Of a DNA stretch of 64,000 bases, positions 56,801 to 64,000 are shown piece by piece. Below the pieces are notes generated by a model that worked only from the letters and a program-made list of their open reading frames with translations, was not told the origin of the DNA and did not search any database. Position 1 is the first letter of the stretch. The number at the start of each line of letters is the position of its first letter. The stretch spans positions 351,607-415,606 of the forward strand of contig JAMYHL010000037.1 of the NCBI GenBank assembly GCA_025531455.1. Reading direction: 5' to 3'. A program made the position numbers and the translations under genes. The stretch comes from Apiotrichum sp. Y4204. Taxonomy: Eukaryota > Basidiomycota > Tremellomycetes > Trichosporonales > Trichosporonaceae.

Positions 56801-57463
56801 TTCCATCCAGGGTCATTGGTGAGCTTTTGGGAGACCCAGTACTTGAGGCTTGCCGAGAGAAGATCCATGAAGGGGGTTCCGGGGGTAATCGCGTTAGAGT
56901 CCCACGACTTTTTGTTCTTCGTCTCCTCCGAGACGGTGTTGCCCATGGCCTCCCACATGCGGATCTGCTCAGCACGCTGGGCGGCATTGTCAGCAGCCTC
57001 CTGGGCGGCACGGAAACGACGCGAGCGCTGCTGGTTCATCTTGGCTCGCGGTGCGACACCGTCAATCGCCATGACGAGCACTTTGCGCGGCCGTGCCATG
57101 TTCACCACGCGCTCAGTGTATCTGAACACCTCGACCATCATGTCCGCCTCGGTCTTGGGTGCGGGTCTGCCCTCCGGATGTGTACATGGATGGACAATAC
57201 CGTTCATATCGACTGGATCCATTAGCAAGCGCTCTGCAACGGCGAAAGCTTACGATATAGGTTGTCCACCTCGAAGCCGTTCGGGTTCGCCGACTCATAT
57301 CGCACAGGTACCTCGACTATCTCGCCATGCTCGTTGCGGACTTTTGTCGGCACATCCTCGTTAACCCGTGAAACAATCTTGGGATACTTCTTCGACAGCC
57401 ATCGGAAGAGGGCGGGAACACCCTGTACATGTCAGCGCTGTGTGGACCACACGAACATACCAT
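53872..57463 (-). CDS. RAT1: 5'-3' exoribonuclease Rat1/XRN2
   Basis: Nuclear 5'-3' exonuclease for Pol II torpedo termination and rRNA/snoRNA trimming. Exons 57461-57463 (ATG only), 57254-57422, 56797-57212, 55278-56758, 55031-55234 and 53872-54982, frame kept, 1127 aa. The N-terminal catalytic region reads [33 protein letters not shown] and [20 protein letters not shown], followed by [13 protein letters not shown] and [17 protein letters not shown] zinc knuckle ([14 protein letters not shown], about 275-288) and the lack of the long Xrn1 extension identify Rat1 rather than Xrn1. Acidic linker [13 protein letters not shown] lies mid-protein. From about residue 945 the tail is glycine/tyrosine-rich ([12 protein letters not shown] and RGG), a likely RNA-binding or phase-separating region. 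Confidence 0.96.
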
Positions 57464-58129
57464 GGTGACGGCCGCTCTTGTGAACTATGTTAGATGAGAC
57501 AAAAGGAAGGTGGTGGGTGTCTTCTCGTGATCCCGCTATTTTTTTGATATTGTCCTCTTCCCTGTCCTCTGGTGGCGACTTGTGTCGGTGGGAGAGTGCG
57601 ATTTGGTTTGCCGCGACGCGTGCGTCTCGAGCAATAAAGATGATGCAGTCCGTGTGGCGACGAGCTGCAAAGGGATGATCCGGCGTATGAGTCCTCGACT
57701 CTTTACGGGCGTGGTGATGCCGAAGAGTCGCGTGAGATGGTGGATGCCGGTGAGATGGAGACAGATGGGGAGAGGAGATGAGGGGTATGGGTTGTGGTGG
57801 TGGGATGGGTTGAATGGTGGAGTGGAGAAGTGGAGGAGGGGTGTGAGCACGACAAAGGGAACAGGAAAATGGCTGATGGCTCTGATGGAGTGGCCGCAGC
57901 CGGACATTCAAGCTAAAATCAGCCAGGCTGGGCGCGTAGACCGAGTGATTGCCACTGTCCCTGTATTCCCGTATCACCGTCTACGCAGACACGAGGCATG
58001 CGGAGCCCCGCAGAGTTGCCGATGTCGTATATAGCTTCCTGTATTGCCACCGTGGTGCCAACACGTTCCTCCCATCCAAAATCCAAGACTTGCTCCACGT
58101 CAATACTCTCAACCGGCCACAGTCTCACA
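57464..58129. promoter_or_regulatory. Divergent region, RAT1 / TVP38
   Basis: 666 bp between start codons; purine-rich/pyrimidine-rich asymmetry near 57720-57850. No gene seen. Confidence 0.5.
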
Positions 58130-59408
58130 ATGTCGTCGCATCGCGCGCACACCCACGATCTGACGACGATACGCGGTCGGGTAGAGCTGCTTGTCCACCG
58201 TGTCATTCGGCCATGGCGCAAACTGAGCGCGAAGAGTAGGGTGAGTGCGACGGGGTGATGAGCAACGTGCCTTGGCGTCTTTGGAGTGTGCCAGGTGCTG
58301 ACACCACAGGCTGCAGTCTGGTACGTATTCATACGACAGTAGACAACAAGCGCATCTTTATTAATTTATAGGCTTTGTGGGGCTGCTGCCGCCGCCTTCT
58401 TCATCGCGATACTCATCATCGGACCTAAGGCCATCGGGCAGTGGGTCCATGGTCTTGGGCAATGGTTCCATGGCATGGCCCTCGGACTGCGGGACATGGG
58501 CTGGGTGGGCCTTCTGCTCATCATGCTGGCCGTTAGTGAGTGTCGTGTGCGGTGCTAGCCGGACACGCGTAAACACGTCGATCGCCATTGGTGCCCCGCT
58601 AACGCCCAGTCGCGTCATCACACCCGCCGCTGTTCGGCTTCTCGATCTCAATGTCGATGATCGGGTTCGCGTACGGCCTCGCGTGGGGATTGCTTATTGG
58701 TAGCGTCGCGTCGCTCATAGGCGGTGCCCTCGCGTGGTACTCCATTCGGGTGGGTGTTTACGGCTGTTGTGTACTGCTTTCTGTGCGGCTTGCTGACCGG
58801 TAGACATTCTTCCTGGAGCGGATGCGCAGCTTCGGGGCCAGCAAGAACAAGCAGTGGACTGCATTCGGACACGTCATGCGCGAGAAGGGCTGGCCTCTGG
58901 TCGCCATGATCAGGTGGTGTCCTTTGCCATGGGCGATCGGGAACGGCTTGTTTGCTGTGAGTAAAACTGCAACTTGCGTCCAGCTCTTCTGACAGCAGTC
59001 CATTGATGGCATTGAATTCTGGCACTTTATGCTCGCAAACCTGTGAGTTGCCAGATATATGTGTGTTCTGACGTCAGCCTGTTCCTCCCGCGCCTCCTGA
59101 TCCCGGTCTTCATCGGCTCGCGCCTCAACAACATGACGGACGACGCCGGGGAAGAGGAGTCCGACCCCGTCAAGTTCTGGGTCAACCTCATATCTATTAT
59201 CATCTCACTCGGCGTATCGGCGGGCACAGGAATCCTCATTTACCGCTTGACGCTCGAGCAGATGCGCAAGCTGGAGCAGTGCGAGGGAGGCGACCACGAT
59301 CTGGCGATCCAAGCGCTCGAGGAGGCCGCGCTTCTCGGCGACTACAGTGACGAGGACGCCGTCAATGAGGAGCTGGTCCCCATGCGGCCCACCAGCGAAC
59401 AGGTCTGA
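58130..59408 (+). CDS. TVP38: Tvp38/TMEM64 family Golgi membrane protein (VTT/DedA-like)
   Basis: SNARE-associated/DedA superfamily membrane protein of Tlg2 compartments. Seven exons: 58130-58240, 58310-58320 (11 nt), 58372-58535, 58610-58749, 58804-58956, 58999-59042 and 59078-59408, frame kept, 317 aa. Membrane helices are FFIAILIIGPKAIG, GWVGLLLIMLAV, ISMSMIGFAYGLAWGLLIGS and FWVNLISIIISLGVSAGTGI. The family core is FGFSISMSMIGFAYG, the glycine-rich SVASLIGGALAWYSIR, RWCPLPWAIGNGLFA and FWHFMLANLL. Exon 6 has a tandem acceptor (CAGCAG), so one Gln may be optional. The C-terminus is acidic and cytosolic. It is convergent with UFE1. Confidence 0.88.
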
Positions 59409-59527
59409 TCTCTTCTGTACTGCGTAGAAACTTGTGTGTTTGTTCTTGTGTGTTTGCAGCTATAGACATAGACAACGGCCACCTGCCTGCCTCTAGATGA
59501 ACGTTATGTACAACATGCTAAAATGCA

Positions 59528-60690
59528 TTAGGCATACCAGTTGAGGAAAAGAAGGGCAAAGCTGGCGCCGAACAGGAAGACAAGGAGGAAGAGACGCGCC
59601 TCGCCGCTGCGCTCTCGTGCCTTCTTGAGCTGCTTGTTGGCGTTGCCCATCTCGGCCACGCTCCCAATTGCCTCATCGTACAACTTGTCCGTGATCTCCG
59701 TCTGCTGCACGAGGTGCTTGACCAGCTCGGTCTGGAGATTGCTGATCTCGAGCAGGCTCTTCTCGGCGGCGAGCACAGAGTCGAGCTGGCTCTGCATGTG
59801 GTCGAGCAGTGCATTGTTCTCCGACTCGAACTGTTGCAGTTGCGCCGACGAGAGCTGTTCCTCGATCGGCGGCTCGTCCGGTGGAACAATCCCAAACGCC
59901 ATGTTCGGCCCTGCGGATGAACTGGCGGCTGTCCCCTTGCCCCCCATCGTCATCTGTACAGCCTCCCGCTCTGCCCCGGCGCCGAGTGTGCGGCTCCGCT
60001 CCGCACGCCGCTTCGCCCGTTCCTCCTGCATGGTCGTCTGTGTCGCCGACAGCTTTGCGAGCATGTTCGTCAACGTCCAGATGACGCTTGCGCGGTGCGC
60101 CGTCAGGTACGCCTCCGTGTTGTCAATTGTTGTCGGGACGAGCGACGGGAAGAAGTTGAAGATTGCCGGCGTCGCGGCCGCGACCTTGTCCTTGCGCACT
60201 GCGAGTCAGTCCACCGGTCAGACCACTCACTCGCCCAAACTCACTCTTCTCCTGCTCCTCCAACAGCTCCACTCGTTCACGACACCGCCGGAGAATCATC
60301 TTTGCGCGCACGTCAATCTCGTCGCGCTCGCGTTCGGAGAGGTACTTTGTCCCCTCAAAGCGCTTGAGCTCATCGTCGTTGCTCGCCGGGCGCGCGCGGC
60401 GCGCACGTGGCGGGGGCTCCGTGGTCGAGAGATACGGCTTGCGGATCGTCGCGAGCATGTGGCCCAGATCAGCCAGGTGGCCATACTGCGTGTTAATGCC
60501 AGACAGAGTTAACACATACGATCTGGTACGCCTCCTTGAGGAAGGCGCCGTCGTTTCCCGTCTCCTTCGTCTTGCGTTTCCGGTTCGCGGCGCGGCTTGC
60601 GGGCCGGGAGGAGGACGCGGACGCCGGCTGCGAGGACGAGCCCTGCGCCACAAGTGACCGGAAGTCGGCCGTCTGATCCGTGTACACCAT
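59528..60690 (-). CDS. UFE1: Syntaxin-18/Ufe1, ER t-SNARE
   Basis: Qa-SNARE for Golgi-to-ER retrograde fusion. Exons 60520-60690, 60245-60485 and 59528-60198 (introns 34 and 46 nt), 360 aa. Like human STX18 it has the N-terminal element AFLKEAYQIYGHLADLGHML, then YLSERERDEIDVRAKMILRR, a SNARE motif (about 260-325, containing QLQQFESENNALLDHMQSQL and LVQQTEITDKLYDEAIGSV) and a C-terminal anchor ending LFLNWYA, matching LFLDWYDS of STX18. The central Q is in LVQQTEITDK. Its neighbour TVP38 works in the same membrane system; the two are convergent, 119 bp apart. Confidence 0.92.
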
Positions 60691-63600
60691 GATGCCGAGG
60701 GGCGGAGAGGATTGTTGTGAGACGTTGGGTGAGTAGTTGAGAGTTGACGGTGACTTGACGGTTGGGTGTGGCGTCGTCTCGCGTCAATGGTTTCCCACGG
60801 TTGTCTATTTCATGACAGGTCGATCGAGATATCGAGACCATCATCTGCTGTTGTGTCATGATGGCCAACGGCCAACGGCCGGCAGCGCGCAGGGCGTGCT
60901 AAGGACAGTGCAACATGCAATACGCAACAGGAACAGACTATGCGAACCGGGACGCAACGGAGAGTAGGGATATGATCTATGATATGCATGTGCCTGTGGA
61001 TTGCATGGATTGGGAGCGCTGACGCGTGGGCGTCGTGAGTTCGGACTGCATCCGAGCAACACCCGTGACTGCCACAGCCCGAGACAACGCTACCGCGCCG
61101 CCTGCCGCAACCTTGTTGCTAGACTTGAACGAGACGGCCTGATCGTGACCGCCCCTACGTGCAAGAGGAGCGCGCCAGTAAGGCCTCCCTGATGGATCCC
61201 GGAACGGCCACTACGCTAATATGGAAACCTGGGAGCCAGCGATCCTGGGATGTCCATGCTCACAGCCGTGCATGTGTGCACGTCAACAGTCGTTGGGGCC
61301 TAGATCTGACCGCCGGCCCGTCCACGCAGGTGGGATTCCCCGACCTCGTGGTCGAGATGCTTCTGGCTCTGGCTGTCTCACATCTGTAACATCGCGTTCC
61401 AGGCTGCAGATATGCGCAGGCAGGAGAATCGCCAGAATGGTACAAATGAGGAGTGTGGCCCACGCGCTCCCACGGCTCTCGTCTCCGGTGCTGGGTGGCA
61501 CCCATGGATGCGTGTGCATGCCACTGCCGGGATGCCTCTGGCATGCCGGTTCCGAGGTCCCGAGGGTCAAAAGGCTGTTCCGAGATTCCATGTCGTGATA
61601 CGGTACCTCTTGCTCTTCGGTCTCGTTCCTACTGGCCAGCTGCCGGCTCTGGCGAGAAGGACTCTGAGCGCTCACTGCGAACTACTGAGGGGCTTCCATA
61701 TAGCCACATAGCCAGTTCATCGGCACTTGGGGTGCAGGGGATCATCCCAAGACACGTCTCATTGCCGGTACCCTTGCCAGGGTGTTCTGTAAAGTGGATC
61801 TGTGGGTCTTGCGACCTTCTAGATTACATCGCTTGGTTAACCTGGACAAGTCCACCCTGCCACCCTGCCACGCAGCCACTGTCGGGTTGAGGAATTGTGG
61901 GTGGCTCTTTGCGCCGAAACGCTCAATGCTCGATCTCGATCTCAATCTGGCTCGAGCGCTCGAGCGTTCGAGGATGTCGAGTGCCCCCAGTCTTGAGAAC
62001 GGCAGCATGGTGGCAGACGTATTTGTAGGGCCAGGGCGCGCAAGACTGCCAGGCCCCGGAACAGGGTTGAACTCGGAAACGGGTTCTGCCGTCCAGGAAG
62101 GAAAGCCAGGGTCCAACGAGGCGCAAGGGGGAAATCTCGAATCAAAGGGCGCCAACAGAGGAGCACAGAGGCGCAAGTTTGGCGTGTTGGCGCGTTGGCG
62201 CTGTTGGTGCGTTGGCACAGATGTGGAACAGCACAAATCGCACAAAGCGCAGAGGGAAAAGCGCCACAATGGCAGCATGCCAACTGCCACTCATGGGCAT
62301 GGGCATCCATCGACAGGGTCCTCTTGGCGGCGCACGGGCGCAGAGGGCGCAGAGGGGGCGCACGGATGCACGGGTGCAGAGTTGATGTGCAGATCGCCCC
62401 CTTCAGGCCTTCAATGCATTCATGGCAATATGGCTTGGGGCCTTGGGGGCCCATGTCCTGCATATCCTGCAAATGAACTGCAATATACCCGGCTATATAT
62501 AATAGGCCGAGGAACGAACGGACGGCAAAGGATGACATTAGCAGTTCATTTGTGAAACACCTAAGTCGGGGCTGATTTTTTCCTACTAGGCTGCCTGTGA
62601 TCGGCTGATCTGCTGATCTGATAGGATCTGATACGAATCTGACACTTACCCCCTCCCCGTCGTAATAATCCATCCTCGTGGAAGGAATTTGTATTTTCAT
62701 TGTCCCGATTTGTATTTCATCCTCGAACAATGTCCATGCATCATCCTCTCGGCGCCAGTGCGCAATTGTACGACGGACATGGCTCACTGTCGCTGTGGCG
62801 CGAGAGCCAGAGCAAGAGATGGATAGATGGAATTTGGAAGATGATCAGTAGCATGCGAGAGCGCCACAGTCCACAGTTGGTTTGCCGCGATAGCGCATCT
62901 CACGCGATCTGACGATCCACGATCCTATCGACCACTTTGTGGACGACGGTTCGTGTTGGAGTGGTCCTCCGAGCGGATGTGTGCGCCGCGTGCGTTGAAT
63001 ACTCCGAAAGCGGTACTCCATAATTGGCTGCAGGTTCTCAAAGTAGCTTCAGAGTTGACTCTCGACATGCCAGCATGCTGTCAACCAGTAACCAGACACG
63101 AAAGTCTGAACTGTCAGAGATCTGAGAATACGTCTTCATGGGGAACGTGGCTGCACTCTTGTGGCTCCATGGCTCTCTGGCGCTCCCTCCGGCCGTGCTG
63201 TGGTGCCCTGGGTGCCAAACTGTAATACCGTAATTGATTGGGCTTACTTTTTCGGCTTGCTGGCGTGCAGAGGCGCAGAAGCGCCCGCGCGTCCTGAGGG
63301 CTGCGGCTTTGTTCCACACCCACCAACCGGCATCGACCGACTCCACTCACACAGACAGGGTTGCGTTTGGGATGTACAAGAGAGGACACGACTCTATCGT
63401 CTGTGGTAGGTTGCAAAGTCGTTTCGCTCGTCGCCACTTGTCACAGACTGAGGCACGTTCTGGTGCCAAGTGTGGCTCGGTTGTTCTGTACAGCTGCACA
63501 GTTGTCTCCCACTTCGTGCAGTGTCGGAGTGTCTTTCCATGACTGACTCAATGGTTCCGGATTACCGGTGGATGTGTGAGATTAGTGTCCATTTGGCCTC

Positions 63601-64000
63601 ATTTGGGTCTGCCGTAGGCCGCGAGGCCGGAAAGTCTGTATGCCGTTTTGCCTGGTCACCGTTGTTCGGAGTGTCAGCACGACCCTTTACCTTTTTTATT
63701 CGTTCCACTACTGTGGCGCGCGCGTGTGCACACGCGCGCGCCAGCTCCCCCCCTCCGTGTTGTCCCTTTCTCTGATCCTCCCTTTCCTTGCTTCCTCCTC
63801 CCCTTACCTGCCCTATACCCTGGTAGGGCCCTGGCTGTGTCTCTCGCTCTGCCCCTTTGTGCGCCCCCCCCCGTCCTTGGGCCCTTGTACTCCAATCCTA
63901 CGCCTTTGCACACACTCCCCCCCCTCCTTGGATCCCGGTCGTCTCGTGTCGTCCTCGATCCCCCGTCCTTCCCTTCAGAGTCGTCTCCCCGTGCCATCAC
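60691..64000. other. Gene-poor right end (3.3 kb)
   Basis: No gene supported. The region has many overlapping short frames on both strands, a repetitive GGCGCAGAG/GTTGGCGC patch at about 62160-62400, a TATATATAAT at 62494-62503, a 28-bp perfect palindrome (63715-63742) and a CT-rich end. The composition is unlike the housekeeping genes to the left, so it may be subtelomeric, a mobile-element remnant or the start of an accessory region beyond the window. Confidence 0.4.
63715..63742. repeat. 28-bp perfect GC-rich palindrome
   Basis: GGCGCGCGCGTGTG followed immediately by its reverse complement. It is purine-pyrimidine alternating throughout, so it could form a cruciform or Z-DNA. Confidence 0.85.

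Overview
This is a gene-dense nuclear segment of a fungus, most likely a basidiomycete yeast of the Tremellomycetes and perhaps of the Trichosporonales. The evidence is many very short introns (about 31-100 nt, GTRNGT donors, a CTRAC-like branch point 5-12 nt before the acceptor), microexons, GC-rich coding sequence, a GPI-type chitin deacetylase of Cryptococcus style, RAT1 with a CCHC knuckle and glycine-rich tail, and two intron-containing tRNA genes. I assigned the lineage from gene architecture and protein similarity recalled from memory, not from a search.

Layout. 1-10 kb: SF3B1/HSH155 (cut by the window edge), a Roadblock/LAMTOR2-like protein, SEC13, the MCM-binding protein MCMBP, and a membrane-anchored alpha/beta hydrolase. 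10.7-16.5 kb: a large YCR023C-like MFS transporter and V-ATPase subunit B. 17-22 kb: a cluster of small uncharacterised cysteine-motif proteins, the most novel part of the window. 22-29.7 kb: gene-poor, with diverged repeats and one low-complexity hypothetical protein. 29.7-35.6 kb: a small possibly beta-grasp protein, an intracellular LysM protein and a DUF4246 protein. 37-39 kb: tRNA-Glu(CTC) and ribosomal protein eL33. 41.8-60.7 kb: chitin deacetylase, MPP6, MED4, MAK16, FMP32/MCUR1-like, MOB1, SRP9, a small hypothetical protein, tRNA-Thr(AGT), RAT1, TVP38 and UFE1. 60.7-64 kb: no gene recognised.

Main discovery candidate. Four genes at 17065-18021 (+), 18223-18422 (+), 20146-20354 (-) and 21422-22030 (-) encode proteins of 52-261 aa with the same pattern C-x(12,13)-C-x(10,11)-C-x2-C. 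In all four a phase-1 intron splits the codon exactly two positions before the second cysteine. A fifth, more divergent Cys-rich gene (18691-19403, -) lies between them. This looks like a locally expanded, lineage-specific family of putative metal-binding mini-proteins with variable disordered N-termini.

Other points. Three genes (SEC13, RAT1 and the 131-aa unknown) appear to have a first coding exon consisting only of ATG. An MluI cell-cycle box precedes MCMBP. Most housekeeping genes form divergent or convergent pairs with short spacers, and functional neighbours include TVP38/UFE1 (Golgi/ER membranes) and MPP6/MED4 (RNA surveillance/transcription). Exon coordinates are my manual splicing predictions, checked for frame across every junction.
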